Positions 1 through 9,603 of a stretch of 64,000 nucleotides of DNA are shown here, in pieces. A model generated the notes under the pieces. That model had not been told where the DNA came from and did not search any database. It saw only the letters and a list, made by a program, of their open reading frames with translations. The DNA is from Isachenkonia alkalipeptolytica (lineage in GTDB: Bacteria; Bacillota; Clostridia; Peptostreptococcales; T1SED10-28), in contig NZ_SUMG01000007.1 of NCBI RefSeq assembly GCF_009910325.1, positions 1 to 64,000 of the forward strand, in the 5' to 3' direction. The translations under genes and the position numbers were made by a program. Each line of letters begins with the position of its first letter. Position 1 is the stretch's first letter.

Positions 1-41
1 AAGAAATTTCACAAAACAGCTGCTAATAATACTCAAAAGTA

Positions 42-120
42 TGTAAGGTTAAATTAGACCTCTGGATTTGTAAGACTAAATTAGACAGTTTTATAAATAG
101 GGGTCTAATTTACTTTTACA
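42..120. repeat. Three copies of a 19-bp IS-end-like repeat
   Basis: Two direct copies (42-60 and 69-86, consensus TGTAAGRYTAAATTAGACC) are followed by one inverted copy (102-120). The outermost bases read TGT...ACA. Repeated subterminal copies of this kind are known from ends of IS21-type elements. No transposase is visible in the 41 bases before it, so this is either the tail of an element outside the window or a small non-autonomous remnant. Confidence 0.45.
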
Positions 121-162
121 ATTAAACTACGGCTTATAAAACCTTTTTTTCTCAAAGAATTA

Positions 163-190
163 TAGACAGCGCTTTATTTCATGATATAAT
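163..190 (+). promoter_or_regulatory. Probable sigma-A promoter of the DUF1576 gene
   Basis: A TAGACA hexamer (163-168), 16 bases and a perfect TATAAT (185-190) lie about 80 bases before the TTG start at 271. Box match and spacing are seen; use is inferred. Confidence 0.5.
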
Positions 191-270
191 TGTAATGAAA
201 TTCTGTACATCGATAAATCTGGAAAACCCATAGAATTGTTTGACAAATATTTCATAAAGGGTGATTACCA

Positions 271-1596
271 TTGTCTAATTCCAGTGTAGTACATGCGGTC
301 CGGGAAAATCTCTCGGAACCGAAAGAAGAATCACAAGAAGAAGTTGAGACCGTTATACCGGTCTCCGATGATACCAAATACTATGTTATCCTCGGTTATG
401 CCATCGCCATTTTACTTTCAAGCCTGATATTTAACACCCCGATGGAAATCCTCCGAGGCATGCAGGCCATCATCGTGGCGCCCAGTATTCTGGTGTCGGA
501 CTATTTTGAAATTGCCAACATCGGCAGCGCTCTGTTTAACAGCGGCCTGTTAATGATTGTGGCCATCGGAATCGCAAGAAAAAACGAAGTAAACATGAAC
601 GGCCCCTTGATGGCGGCGATTTTAACCATCGGAGGTTTCGCTCTTTTTGGTAAAAACCTCTACAACATTCTACCGATTTTATTCGGCGTCTTTTTATACA
701 GCCGGGTGCAAAAAGAGAAGTACAACAAGTTTATTCTTCCCGCGTTTTTCGGAACGGCCCTTGGACCCCTGGTCTCCCAGGTTTCCTTCGGCTATGACTT
801 TCCCCTTATCCAGGGAATTTTACTGGCGGTGACCTTTGGAACCCTGGCAGGGTTCGTCCTTCCATCCCTGGCGGCCCACTTTGTTCGGTTTCATCAAGGG
901 TTTAACCTTTATAATATCGGTTTCACCTGTGGAGTCACCGGAATGGTTTTTATGGCGGTATTTAGGGCCTTCGGCTATGACCACGAGGGCGTGCTTTTTG
1001 TATCCTCGGGGAACAACCCCGCATTTTCCCTTTATTTAGGCCTGCTGTTTACCTCTTTCATCGTGGTGGGGCTTTACTTCAATCGTTGGAGGTTTAAGGG
1101 ATATAAAAATCTTTTAACCCATGCGGGACAACTGGTTACCGACTTTGTTACCATCAGCGGCTTCGGCATAACCATGATCAATATGGGAATCCTGGGACTG
1201 ATCTCTACCTTATATGTGGTTATGGTAAACGGCGAGCTGAACGGCCCTATTATCGGTGGAATTTTTACCATTGTAGGCTTCGGGGCTTTCGGTAAACACA
1301 CGAAAAACATTTTACCGATTTTTGTGGGAATCTACCTAGCCACCCTGTTTAATATCTGGGATGTGAATTCTACCGGCGCTTTGCTGGGAGCTTTATTCGG
1401 AACCACCTTAGCCCCTATCTCGGGACGCTTCGGCTGGCCCTACGGAGTGCTGGCAGGGTTCTTACACATGGCCATGGTCATGAACGTCGGCGCGGTTCAC
1501 GGAGGGATGAACCTTTACAACAACGGATTCTCCGGAGGATTTGTGGCCGCTTTTCTTGTGGCGATTATTACATCATTAAAAAAGGAAGTGATTTAG
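271..1596 (+). CDS. DUF1576 family multi-pass membrane protein
   Basis: This 441-residue, very hydrophobic protein has a cytoplasm-like charged N-terminus (about 35 residues) and then roughly ten membrane segments. It matches what I know of the DUF1576 family; the substrate is unknown. The two halves are clearly related: the NGPLMAAILTIGGFALFGK stretch near residue 110 recurs as NGPIIGGIFTIVGFGAFGK near 325, and each is followed by an NILPI-F-G segment, a G-T-L-P turn and later a GFNLYN/GMNLYN motif. Such internal duplication is typical of transporters, so a transport role is inferred. The start is TTG with AAAGG just upstream. A small gene follows after one base, so the two are probably translationally coupled. 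Confidence 0.8.
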   Translation: MSNSSVVHAVRENLSEPKEESQEEVETVIPVSDDTKYYVILGYAIAILLSSLIFNTPMEILRGMQAIIVAPSILVSDYFEIANIGSALFNSGLLMIVAIGIARKNEVNMNGPLMAAILTIGGFALFGKNLYNILPILFGVFLYSRVQKEKYNKFILPAFFGTALGPLVSQVSFGYDFPLIQGILLAVTFGTLAGFVLPSLAAHFVRFHQGFNLYNIGFTCGVTGMVFMAVFRAFGYDHEGVLFVSSGNNPAFSLYLGLLFTSFIVVGLYFNRWRFKGYKNLLTHAGQLVTDFVTISGFGITMINMGILGLISTLYVVMVNGELNGPIIGGIFTIVGFGAFGKHTKNILPIFVGIYLATLFNIWDVNSTGALLGALFGTTLAPISGRFGWPYGVLAGFLHMAMVMNVGAVHGGMNLYNNGFSGGFVAAFLVAIITSLKKEVI

Positions 1597-1597
1597 G

Positions 1598-1939
1598 ATG
1601 AATGAAGTTCAGCAAAAACTGATTCGGGTGTTAAATGAACTGCTGCATTATTATTTTGATCTGCATATGGAAGATATCTCAATTGAAATTCTTCAGGGAA
1701 AGACCGAATCCTCCATTATCATGTCCGGCTACCCCTCTATTGTGGACCGGGAGGAGTTAAAGGCCCTTTCGAAAAAACTGAACAAACCCCGCCAAGAGGA
1801 ATTAGAGGAATACTATTGGAATCTGGTGGGCACCGTGGATTCCAGTGAGCAGATGAACCTGGTCAGTATGCTGATCGACTCCGCCAATGTGGAACTGGAT
1901 AACGGAAAGCTTACCCTCCAAGTCTATCGAAGACATTAG
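1598..1939 (+). CDS. Small acidic protein of unknown function
   Basis: I do not recognise this 113-residue protein. It begins one base after the DUF1576 stop codon, and an AGGA ribosome-binding site lies inside the end of that gene, so the two form an operon. It is soluble, acidic and mostly helical in appearance, with a basic C-terminus (QVYRRH). There is no signal peptide, cysteine pair or nucleotide motif. The tight coupling suggests a cytoplasmic accessory subunit of the membrane protein; that is inference only. A hairpin terminator follows at 1964. Confidence 0.7.
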   Translation: MNEVQQKLIRVLNELLHYYFDLHMEDISIEILQGKTESSIIMSGYPSIVDREELKALSKKLNKPRQEELEEYYWNLVGTVDSSEQMNLVSMLIDSANVELDNGKLTLQVYRRH

Positions 1940-1963
1940 AGCGACAGAAGAACGGCACAAAAA

Positions 1964-2016
1964 AGGCCGAAAATCCAAGGACATTCAGCTGTCTCCGGAT
2001 TTTCGGGCTTTTCTTT
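1964..2016 (+). terminator. Intrinsic terminator after the DUF1576 operon
   Basis: GGCCGAAAATCC pairs with GGATTTTCGGGC around a short loop, followed by a T-rich tail. It sits between convergent genes, so it may work in both directions. Confidence 0.75.
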
Positions 2017-2034
2017 GTTTTGTTGTGGTTTCGT

Positions 2035-2748
2035 CTAAGCTTCGTTCGTTTGGGTATTTTCCTCTGAACTCTCTCGGGACTCCTTCAAGGTTGCTTTTAG
2101 TTGATTACTGAAAACAAGAGCTTTGCCTCGAAATCTGTAAGCCCCCTGCTCTTTAGCTGTTACAAACGCGGATATAAACAGGGATAGGGGCGGTCCCATC
2201 AACAGCAGTCCCTTACGGTGGCCGGGCATGGCATCCCAAAATCCCGCTCTTAGCGTATCATAAGTATCTTGTAAACTCTCCCTCGGAATCTGCAGACTCA
2301 CCCCTTCATCTCCCTGGACTAAAAACGCATTTTCCACGGATTCCATGGAGCTCTCTTCCTTCCCTTCGTAGGTGATCCAAAAATGACTCAGGGAAAAACT
2401 TCTTTCATAGGGGATATCCAGGGCCTCAAAAATAGAGGCCAAGACCACAAATCGGCTTTTGCAGTCTCCCCGCCCGCGGGCTAAGACTTCCTCTACCCGG
2501 GGAAAATAGAAAGGAACCCCGTAACTTTGCCAGTCGTACTGATAGGGTACGATTTCCCTAAGGACATACGCTTCAATCTCCCCCGGGGTTTCCGGCAACT
2601 CCTCCAACAAATGACTTACGGCATCGGGGTTAATGACAGGCTTTACTATTCTTGCACCGCTTACTCCTAAACGGTAAGGATTCGGATACAGTACGAATAA
2701 TGTCCACAAACTTACGAAAACCACAACAACTGCAATCCTTTTCTTCAT
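2035..2748 (-). CDS. Transglutaminase-like membrane-anchored protein
   Basis: The 237-residue protein opens with MKKR and a hydrophobic stretch (about residues 5-21) that should act as a signal anchor. The central region carries GRGDCKSRFVVLASIFEAL, then SHFWITYEG about 25 residues later. This is the Cys then His arrangement of transglutaminase/papain-like folds, with Cys near residue 96. A second hydrophobic segment lies near residue 185. The family includes peptidases and cross-linking enzymes acting outside the membrane; the substrate is unknown. It is divergent from the thiolase gene and converges on the DUF1576 operon. The C-terminal 30 residues are polar and low-complexity. Confidence 0.7.
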   Translation of the reverse strand: MKKRIAVVVVFVSLWTLFVLYPNPYRLGVSGARIVKPVINPDAVSHLLEELPETPGEIEAYVLREIVPYQYDWQSYGVPFYFPRVEEVLARGRGDCKSRFVVLASIFEALDIPYERSFSLSHFWITYEGKEESSMESVENAFLVQGDEGVSLQIPRESLQDTYDTLRAGFWDAMPGHRKGLLLMGPPLSLFISAFVTAKEQGAYRFRGKALVFSNQLKATLKESRESSEENTQTNEA

Positions 2749-2992
2749 CTTGCATTCTCCTCGATGTATTTTTCTTTACTCTATATAATTATATCATTAT
2801 AGTAGGTTTTATGAAATGATATCTTTTGTTATTTTTATAATTTTTTGACAAAATTTGATTTAAGAAACTTTCCCCGAAGTCATTAGGTTTTCTATTATTA
2901 CCAAAAATTTTGTTTTTATTCTTTTTTTAAATCATTAATATCTGCCGGCGAAATGGGTATCAATAGAAAAGTTGATGTTTTACATTTGATTT

Positions 2993-3009
2993 TTGGCACA
3001 ATATTTGCA
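2993..3009 (+). promoter_or_regulatory. Sigma-54 (-24/-12) promoter of the thiolase gene
   Basis: TTGGCACAATATTTGCA matches the -24/-12 consensus with the exact GG-N10-GC spacing (GG at 2995-2996, GC at 3007-3008). It lies 56 bases before the thiolase start, and a sigma-54 activator gene is next door. Confidence 0.85.
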
Positions 3010-3064
3010 AGAATATTCAATAGGAAGAAAATCATTAGAATATAATAAAAGGAGGAATTTGTTT

Positions 3065-4243
3065 ATGAAAGAAGTTGTAATTGTCAGTGCCGTAAGAACC
3101 CCCATCGGAAATTTCGGAGGTGCCCTTAAGGGAGTGAGTGCTCCGGATCTAGGCTCCATCGCCATTAAGGAAGCTTTAAGCCGGGCCAAAGTGGCTCCGG
3201 ATCTTGTAGACGAAGTATATATGGGTTGCATTCTGCAGGCCGGTCTAGGCCAGGGGGTTGCCCGACAGGCTTCGGTAAATGCCGGTATTCCCGTCGAAAA
3301 ACCCGCTACAACCATTAACATGCTTTGCGGATCCGGTCTTCGAACCGTCTCCATGGCGGCCCAAACCATTTTAACCGGCGACAACGACATCGTGGTAGCC
3401 GGCGGAACGGAAAACATGTCCCAAGCCCCTTACGTATCGGATAAAACCCGTTGGGGAGCGAAAATGGGAGATATTAAAATGGTGGATACCATGATCAACG
3501 ACGCCTTAACCGACTCCTTTAATCAGTACCATATGGGTGTGACCGCAGAAAACCTGGCAGCGAAATACGACATTACCCGGGACGAGCAGGACGCCTTTGC
3601 CGCCGCCTCACAAAACAAAGCGGAAAAAGCTCGTGCGGAAGGAAAGTTCAAGGAGGAAATTGTTCCCGTGACCATTCCTCAGCGTAAGAAAGACGACATC
3701 ATCTTTGATGCCGATGAATTTATTAAGCCGGGAATTACGGCGGACAAACTTGGTAAGCTTCGACCGGCCTTTAAAAAAGACGGTAGCGTAACCGCAGGCA
3801 ATGCCTCCGGAATCAATGACGGCGCCGCAGCGGTTGTGGTCATGTCTAAGGAAAAGGCTGACGAACTGGGTCTTACGCCCCTGGCAACCATCGTATCCTA
3901 CGGTAACTCCGGTGTGGATCCTTCCATTATGGGCATCGGTCCCGTAAATGCAACCAAAAGTGCCCTGGAAAAAGGCAAGTTGACTCTGGAGGATATGGAC
4001 CTGATTGAAGCCAACGAAGCCTTCGCAGCCCAAGCCTTAGCCGTGGGTAAAGAGCTTCAGTGGGTAGATGAAAAAGTCAACGTGAACGGCGGCGCCATCG
4101 CTCTGGGTCACCCGGTTGGCGCAAGCGGTGCAAGAATTCTTGTTACCCTGCTTCATGAAATGAAAAAACAAAAGAGCACCTACGGCCTGGCCACCCTTTG
4201 CATCGGTGGAGGCATGGGAACCAGCTTAATTGTAAAAATGTAG
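3065..4243 (+). CDS. thlA: Acetyl-CoA C-acetyltransferase (thiolase)
   Basis: This enzyme reversibly converts two acetyl-CoA to acetoacetyl-CoA and CoA. The 392-residue length is that of the biosynthetic/ketolytic thiolase family. Catalytic residues are all present: Cys88 in NMLCGSG, His349 in [14 protein letters not shown] and Cys379 in LCIGGGMG, plus the NEAFAAQ motif. The start is set by AAAGGAGG before ATG 3065; an upstream in-frame extension has no ribosome site and would overlap the promoter. It is transcribed alone from a -24/-12 promoter and followed by a terminator at 4311. With the CoA-transferase, permease and dehydrogenase downstream it most likely runs in the acetoacetyl-CoA cleavage direction. 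Confidence 0.93.
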   Translation: MKEVVIVSAVRTPIGNFGGALKGVSAPDLGSIAIKEALSRAKVAPDLVDEVYMGCILQAGLGQGVARQASVNAGIPVEKPATTINMLCGSGLRTVSMAAQTILTGDNDIVVAGGTENMSQAPYVSDKTRWGAKMGDIKMVDTMINDALTDSFNQYHMGVTAENLAAKYDITRDEQDAFAAASQNKAEKARAEGKFKEEIVPVTIPQRKKDDIIFDADEFIKPGITADKLGKLRPAFKKDGSVTAGNASGINDGAAAVVVMSKEKADELGLTPLATIVSYGNSGVDPSIMGIGPVNATKSALEKGKLTLEDMDLIEANEAFAAQALAVGKELQWVDEKVNVNGGAIALGHPVGASGARILVTLLHEMKKQKSTYGLATLCIGGGMGTSLIVKM

Positions 4244-4310
4244 AATCTTCGGTAGCATTGTACAGTAACTGAACAAAGTTTTTACTAAATTGAAAAAGTT
4301 TGATATAATA

Positions 4311-4343
4311 AAGTGGATAGAGTTCTCTCTATCCGCTTTTTTA
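4311..4343 (+). terminator. Intrinsic terminator after thiolase
   Basis: AAGTGGATAGAG pairs with CTCTATCCGCTT around a tight loop and runs into seven T residues. Confidence 0.85.
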
Positions 4344-4470
4344 TCGTTACTTGTTTCCTATCAGGGGTTTTAAGTTAAGTGTTTTTATTTACAATGAAAC
4401 CGCTGCACATTCCATTACACTGCTATTTACAGTATGCAATACAAATATAAAAGATCACGAGGTGAGAATT

Positions 4471-5862
4471 ATGAACACAGAATCATTCCAAAATCCCGAT
4501 AAAGACCTTAACGAAATGCTGGATTTGTACCGTAATATTTTCAATCATATCTTTAACTGGGTAGTGGTTGTGGACACCGAGGGGTATGTCATCCTGCTAA
4601 ACAAAGCCTACTGCGACTTTTTAGGGGTCAAACAGGAAGAAGCTCTGGGCAAACATGTAACCGAGGTCATTGAAAACACTCGGATGCACATCGTAGTGAA
4701 AAACCAGAGGGAAGAAATCGGTGAGTTTCAAAAAATCAAAGGAAACACCATGGTGGCCAATCGGATTCCCATTTTTAAAAACAACAAACTCATTGGCGCG
4801 GTGGGTACCGTGGTATTTAAGGATTTGGTGGAAATGGAATCCTACGTAAAACGTGTACGGGACATGGAAAAAGAACTTCAGTTTTATCAAGAAGAGTTTA
4901 AGAAAATGACCACAGGCTACACTTTAGAGGACATCATTGGCGACAGCCCGGAGATTGAGTACGTAAAAAAAATGATCCAAAAAGTTGCCAATACCAAGTC
5001 CAATGTTCTTTTAGAGGGCGAATCCGGCACAGGGAAAGAACTTGTGGCCCAGGCCATCCATCACCTAAGTCCCCGGGGAGATTTCCCCTTAATCAAAGTC
5101 AACTGCGCCGCCATTCCCGGCGAGCTTTTGGAATCGGAACTTTTCGGTTATGAACACGGAGCCTTTACAGGATCGAAAAAAGGGGGCAAGCTGGGAAAAC
5201 TGGAAATGGCCAACAACAGTACGATTTTACTGGACGAAATCGGGGATATGCCAATAAATATGCAGGTAAAACTCCTCCGGGCCATTCAGGAAAAAGAAAT
5301 TGAGCGTGTAGGGGGGGTTCGAAGCAAAAAGTTGGACTTTCGCATCATCGCCTCCAGTAATAAAAACTTGAAAGAGCTGGTGGCGAAGCAGCAGTTTCGA
5401 GAAGACCTGTATTACCGCTTGAACGTAGTGAAAATAACCCTTCCCCCCTTACGCAAACGAGACAGCGACATCGAAATCATTGCCCGATATTTAATTAAAA
5501 AGCTTTCCAAGGACCTGGGTCTCGGAGTTACCGAGGTAACCCCCAAAGCTCTGTGGGTGCTAAAGAAGTACAGCTGGCCGGGAAACATCCGCGAGCTTTC
5601 CAATGTCATTGAACGGGCACTGAATTTAATGGACAGCGAAGGAAGAATCGATACCGACCATCTTCCCCCTTATCTCCGGGAAAGTTCTTCGCCACTGGGA
5701 TTGGACCAGGGCCTAGGCCTAAAGGAGCAGGTCCAAAAGGTGGAGCGGGATTCCATTAAACGAGCCTTGAATAAAACCAAACACAATAAATTAGAAGCCG
5801 CTAAAATACTGGGAATCAGCCGCACCAGTCTTTATAAGAAAATTGAAGAGTACGGTCTTTAA
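4471..5862 (+). CDS. PAS-AAA+-Fis sigma-54-dependent activator
   Basis: This 463-residue regulator activates sigma-54 RNA polymerase. Residues about 15-130 form a PAS sensor. The AAA+ domain has Walker A GESGTGKE at 183-190, the sigma-54 contact loop GAFTGS at 230-235 (consensus GAFTGA) and Walker B LLDEIGD with Asp255-Glu256. The C-terminus holds a Fis-type helix-turn-helix (EAAKILGISRTSLYKKIEE). ATG 4471 is preferred because GAGGTG precedes it; an upstream TTG extension has no ribosome site. The gene lies between two -24/-12 promoters, so those are its likely targets. The PAS ligand is unknown; acetoacetate, 3-hydroxybutyrate or an acyl-CoA is inferred from context. Confidence 0.92.
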   Translation: MNTESFQNPDKDLNEMLDLYRNIFNHIFNWVVVVDTEGYVILLNKAYCDFLGVKQEEALGKHVTEVIENTRMHIVVKNQREEIGEFQKIKGNTMVANRIPIFKNNKLIGAVGTVVFKDLVEMESYVKRVRDMEKELQFYQEEFKKMTTGYTLEDIIGDSPEIEYVKKMIQKVANTKSNVLLEGESGTGKELVAQAIHHLSPRGDFPLIKVNCAAIPGELLESELFGYEHGAFTGSKKGGKLGKLEMANNSTILLDEIGDMPINMQVKLLRAIQEKEIERVGGVRSKKLDFRIIASSNKNLKELVAKQQFREDLYYRLNVVKITLPPLRKRDSDIEIIARYLIKKLSKDLGLGVTEVTPKALWVLKKYSWPGNIRELSNVIERALNLMDSEGRIDTDHLPPYLRESSSPLGLDQGLGLKEQVQKVERDSIKRALNKTKHNKLEAAKILGISRTSLYKKIEEYGL

Positions 5863-5868
5863 CAGTTG

Positions 5869-5914
5869 CGTGTAAACATTTTGTTCATTGTTCATTTTGT
5901 TTACACGTTTTTTT
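5869..5914 (+). terminator. Intrinsic terminator after the activator gene
   Basis: CGTGTAAACA pairs with TGTTTACACG and is followed by seven T residues, starting seven bases after the stop codon. The rest of the gap to 6323 is AT-rich with no gene; it holds the next -24/-12 promoter and presumably the activator's binding sites. Confidence 0.88.
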
Positions 5915-6244
5915 GTTGTTTCTTTTACCCCTCCAAAGCCCTTGATCCGAAGGGATTTCCGGATTTGTTTTATTAATTTTCTGATAATTTCGGTATTTTG
6001 TGTTCACTTTCTGTTCATTCCGTTAATAATATTTCATAGTTTCCCGACGAATAATATTGAGTTGAGCAACATTTGGAAAGGAAAAGCTATCATTGTAATG
6101 ATTTTTTTTCGAATTATATAAGATTTTCTTATTATTTAAACAGTTCCCATGAATCCTGGGGTTCTTGTTTTTTTATTTTTGTATTTTAGTCATTTTACTA
6201 ATGTTTTTTGATTTTTCTCCTTTTTTTTTGATCAAAATTAAATA

Positions 6245-6261
6245 TTGGCACGGCCCTTGCT
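6245..6261 (+). promoter_or_regulatory. Sigma-54 (-24/-12) promoter of the CoA-transferase gene
   Basis: TTGGCACGGCCCTTGCT is a near-perfect -24/-12 promoter with GG (6247-6248) and GC (6259-6260) ten bases apart, 63 bases before the start codon. Confidence 0.9.
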
Positions 6262-6323
6262 TCTTATTATAATGTCAAACAATTCTACAATTAAATTATT
6301 AATAATTTTTAGGAGGTATATCA

Positions 6324-7886
6324 ATGCCCAAATTTACAAGCGCAAAAGAAGCAGTATCTTGTATTGAGTCCAACTCCACCCTGGCAACCGCCGGATTTGT
6401 GGGGAATGCCGTGCCCGAAGAACTGGAAATTGCATTGGAAGAGCATTTTCTGGAAACCGGTCAACCCCAGAACCTGACCTTGGTTTACGCCGCGGGACAA
6501 GGGGACGGCAAAGAGCGGGGCCTAAACCATTTAGGTCACGAGGGACTGTTAAAACGAGTGGTTGGCGGCCACTGGGGTCTTGTTCCGAAGATCCAGAAGC
6601 TTGCCCTGGCGGATAAGGTGGAAGCCTATAACTTCCCCCAAGGAACCATCTCTCATTTATTTAGAGATATCGCCGCTAACAAACCGGGAACCATCACCAA
6701 GGTGGGGCTTAAAACCTTTGTGGACCCTCGATTGGATGGCGGTAAACTCAACGACTGCACCAAGGAGGATTTAGTGGAATTAATGGAAATCCACGGGGAA
6801 GAATACTTAATGTACAAAGCCTTTCCCATCGATTATGCCTTAATTCGAGGAACCTACGCCGATGAATACGGGAATGTCACCATGGAAAAAGAAGCCGGTT
6901 CCCTCGAAGTATTATCCATTGCACAAGCTGTTAAAAATTCCGGAGGAAAAGTCATTGTTCAAGTGGAGCAGGTAGTTAAAGGCGGTACCCTTGACCCTCG
7001 ACTGGTAAAAGTACCCGGGATTTATACAGACTTCATTGTAGAGACGGTGGATATGAAAAATCATATGCAAACCTTCGCCGAGCAATACAATGAAAGTTAT
7101 ACAGGCAACATTCAGGTACCGGTGACCTCCGTAAAGCCTATGGCACTGGATCCACGTAAGATCATTGCAAGAAGAGCCGCTATGGAGTTGATTCCCCAAG
7201 CGATTGTAAACTTAGGAATCGGAATGCCTGAAGGGGTAGCCTCTGTGGCGAACGAAGAAGGTGTAGGGGAAGAAATGATCCTCACCGTAGAGCCCGGCCC
7301 GATTGGTGGAGTACCCGCAGGCGGTTTAAGCTTTGGGGCTGCAACCAATCCCCAGGCGATTATTGATCAGCCGAACCAATTTGACTTTTATGACGGCGGC
7401 GGACTGGACGTAGCCTTCCTAGGCCTTGCCCAGTGCGACCGAATCGGGAATATTAATGTAAGTAAGTTCGGACCCAAGATTGCCGGTGCCGGCGGCTTCA
7501 TTAACATTACCCAGAATGCGAAAAAAGTTATTTTCTGCGGAACCTTTACCGCCGGTGGCTTCAAAGCCGAAGCAGCGGACGGAGAATTAAAGATTACCCA
7601 GGAAGGCAAAGCGAAAAAGTTTGTACAGGATGTAGAGCATGTTACCTTTAGCGGCGAGTTTGCCGTCGAGTCAAACCAGCCGGTGGTCTACATCACGGAA
7701 CGAGCCGTCTTTGAACTGAAGGATGACGGCTTAGTACTGACAGAAATTGCACCGGGAGTAGACCTTCAAGAGGATATTCTTGCTTATATGGACTTTAAGC
7801 CGGTGATCGCAGAAGATCTGAAGGAAATGGACAGCCGGATTTTCAAGCCGGAAAAAATGAACTTAACACTTAGCAATACCCTGTAA
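6324..7886 (+). CDS. Family I acyl-CoA:acetate/acetoacetate CoA-transferase (fused alpha-beta)
   Basis: The 520-residue protein fuses the alpha and beta halves of a class I CoA-transferase, as in propionate CoA-transferase/YdiF-type enzymes. The N-terminal half has the [11 protein letters not shown] and GGHWG stretches; the second half begins near residue 275. The catalytic glutamate is Glu323 in [10 protein letters not shown]. It moves CoA from an acyl-CoA to a short-chain acid, here most plausibly acetoacetate (inferred from the neighbours). AGGAGG lies seven bases before ATG. It has its own -24/-12 promoter, and the permease and dehydrogenase genes lie downstream. Propionate or butyrate could equally be substrates from sequence alone. 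Confidence 0.9.
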   Translation: MPKFTSAKEAVSCIESNSTLATAGFVGNAVPEELEIALEEHFLETGQPQNLTLVYAAGQGDGKERGLNHLGHEGLLKRVVGGHWGLVPKIQKLALADKVEAYNFPQGTISHLFRDIAANKPGTITKVGLKTFVDPRLDGGKLNDCTKEDLVELMEIHGEEYLMYKAFPIDYALIRGTYADEYGNVTMEKEAGSLEVLSIAQAVKNSGGKVIVQVEQVVKGGTLDPRLVKVPGIYTDFIVETVDMKNHMQTFAEQYNESYTGNIQVPVTSVKPMALDPRKIIARRAAMELIPQAIVNLGIGMPEGVASVANEEGVGEEMILTVEPGPIGGVPAGGLSFGAATNPQAIIDQPNQFDFYDGGGLDVAFLGLAQCDRIGNINVSKFGPKIAGAGGFINITQNAKKVIFCGTFTAGGFKAEAADGELKITQEGKAKKFVQDVEHVTFSGEFAVESNQPVVYITERAVFELKDDGLVLTEIAPGVDLQEDILAYMDFKPVIAEDLKEMDSRIFKPEKMNLTLSNTL

Positions 7887-7891
7887 ATCAG

Positions 7892-7924
7892 TCCCGCCGG
7901 GGAAATTCATCTTCTCCGGCGGGG
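7892..7924 (+). other. GC-rich intercistronic hairpin
   Basis: CCCGCCGG pairs with CCGGCGGG just after the CoA-transferase stop. There is no T run, so it is more likely an mRNA stabiliser or partial block than a full terminator. Confidence 0.55.
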
Positions 7925-8002
7925 AAATTCCCACGATGTTTCTAAAGTTTTTATAGACACCTGTGTAAATTTATAAACTATCAAAGGATTTTTAATTTTT
8001 TA

Positions 8003-8022
8003 GGTCTAAATCCCATTAGACC
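8003..8022. promoter_or_regulatory. Palindrome GGTCTAA-N6-TTAGACC before the permease gene
   Basis: Perfect 7-bp arms spaced by six bases, 27 bases before the permease start. It looks like an operator for a dimeric regulator. No clear promoter boxes were found around it. Confidence 0.4.
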
Positions 8023-8048
8023 GAACACAAACTTAAGGAGGAAAATTT

Positions 8049-9332
8049 ATGATTGGTATTATTATTGGTCTTGCGTTACTCATGTTTTTAGCCTACAAAG
8101 GGCTCTCCATCATCTGGATTGCACCTCTTTGTGCCCTGGTGGTTGCAATTACCGGAGGCTTAGATTTATTACCGGCCTATACGGAAGCTTATATGGGCGG
8201 TTTTGTCGGATTTACTAAGTCCTGGTTCCCCGTATTTATGCTCGGTGCGGTTTTCGGAAAAGTCATGGAAGACTCCGGCGCGGCTCAGTCCGTTGCCCAG
8301 TGGTTAACCTCGAAATTCGGTAAAAAAGCGGCGATCTCCGCCGTAGTTGCCGGTTGTGCCGTATTAACCTTTGGTGGAATTTCTTTATTCGTAGTTGTAT
8401 TTGCCATGTATCCCATCGCTCTTTCTCTCTTTAGAGAAGCGAATATCACTAGAAAATTGATCCCCGGTACCATCGCTCTTGGTTCCTTTACCTTTACCAT
8501 GACAGCCATTCCCGGAACGCCTCAGATTCAAAACCTGATCCCCATGGAGTATTATGGAACTTCGGCAACGGCCGCTCCCATCATGGGAATTGTGGGTGCC
8601 ATCATCATGTGCGGTGGAGGAATTTTCTTCCTGGAAATGCGAAGAAAGAAGTATAACGCCCTTGGAGATGTTTACGACGAACCCAAGGATAAGGCTCCGG
8701 AAATAGATCTTTCGAAACTTCCCAATCCGGCCCTTTCAGCACTGCCCCTGCTTACCGTTATTTCTTTACTGAATATTTTCGACTTAGACATTATCGTTGC
8801 TTTACTTGCAGGTATTTTATTAGGCGTAGCCTTGAATATCCCTCGAATTGAAAGCATTAAAACCACCTTAAACCAAGGAGCTTCCAGTTCCGTAATTGCG
8901 ATTATCAACACTTCCGCTGCCGTTGGTTTCGGTACAGTGGTACGAGCGGTGCCGGGATTTGAAACCTTGACGGAGTTGGTAATGGGTATTCAAGGAAGTC
9001 CGTTGATTTCTCAAGCCGTATCCGTTAACATCCTTGCAGGAGCCACAGGTTCCGCCTCCGGTGGTATGGGCATTGCCCTGGCTGCCTTAGGCGATCAGTA
9101 TCTACAAATTGCTCAAGCAACCGGTATTCCGCCGGAAGCCTTCCATAGAATTGCTTCCATGTCCTCCGGTGGACTGGATACCCTGCCTCATAACGGCGCG
9201 GTTCTTACCTTGCTTGCAGTAACTGCTATGACCCATAAGGATTCTTACAAGGAAATCTTTGTAGTAGGTTCTTTAATTCCTATCGCTGCTGTAATTGCCG
9301 GAATCATTTTAGGATCCATCGGATTGGTTTAG
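8049..9332 (+). CDS. GntP family permease, probable 3-hydroxybutyrate transporter
   Basis: This 427-residue protein is hydrophobic throughout, with about twelve membrane segments. It resembles the GntP family, which includes gluconate and D-3-hydroxybutyrate permeases. Typical features are the N-terminal IIGLALLMFLAYKG segment, the GAVFGKVMEDSGAA loop and the C-terminal GGLDTLPHNGAVLTLL loop. TAAGGAGG precedes ATG. Its place between a CoA-transferase and a short-chain dehydrogenase makes 3-hydroxybutyrate or acetoacetate the likely substrate (inference); a sugar acid is the alternative. Confidence 0.85.
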   Translation: MIGIIIGLALLMFLAYKGLSIIWIAPLCALVVAITGGLDLLPAYTEAYMGGFVGFTKSWFPVFMLGAVFGKVMEDSGAAQSVAQWLTSKFGKKAAISAVVAGCAVLTFGGISLFVVVFAMYPIALSLFREANITRKLIPGTIALGSFTFTMTAIPGTPQIQNLIPMEYYGTSATAAPIMGIVGAIIMCGGGIFFLEMRRKKYNALGDVYDEPKDKAPEIDLSKLPNPALSALPLLTVISLLNIFDLDIIVALLAGILLGVALNIPRIESIKTTLNQGASSSVIAIINTSAAVGFGTVVRAVPGFETLTELVMGIQGSPLISQAVSVNILAGATGSASGGMGIALAALGDQYLQIAQATGIPPEAFHRIASMSSGGLDTLPHNGAVLTLLAVTAMTHKDSYKEIFVVGSLIPIAAVIAGIILGSIGLV

Positions 9333-9454
9333 ATTCTACCACCCTCCGTATGAAATACTGATTAGTTAACTATTATTATTTTGAAAGAAGGGTATAAACT
9401 ATCCCAGGACACTATTTAATACAATCAGTATACTGGCAGGCATCCTTGACACCG

Positions 9455-9547
9455 GTAGACATAGCGACAGCATCCAGGTTTAGTAGACACCCGTAGACAT
9501 AGCGACAGCATCCGATACAGTAAACATCCTCAGATCCGATACAGTAG
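9455..9547. repeat. Short direct repeats upstream of the SDR gene
   Basis: A 21-bp unit (GTAGACATAGCGACAGCATC, then C) occurs at 9455-9475 and 9493-9513, 38 bp apart. ATCCGATACAGTA then occurs at 9510-9522 and 9534-9546. There is no credible coding frame. Together with the stem-loop at 9604 it fills the 394-bp gap between permease and dehydrogenase. Confidence 0.7.
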
Positions 9548-9603
9548 TCACAGTAGAAATACAAATACAAAAATGACAACAGTTCTAAAGTAGGCAGCCC
9601 AGG

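Noticed and set aside
5888-6121. 77-codon + frame before the CoA-transferase
   Set aside because: Phe/Ile-rich translation of AT-rich promoter DNA without a ribosome site.
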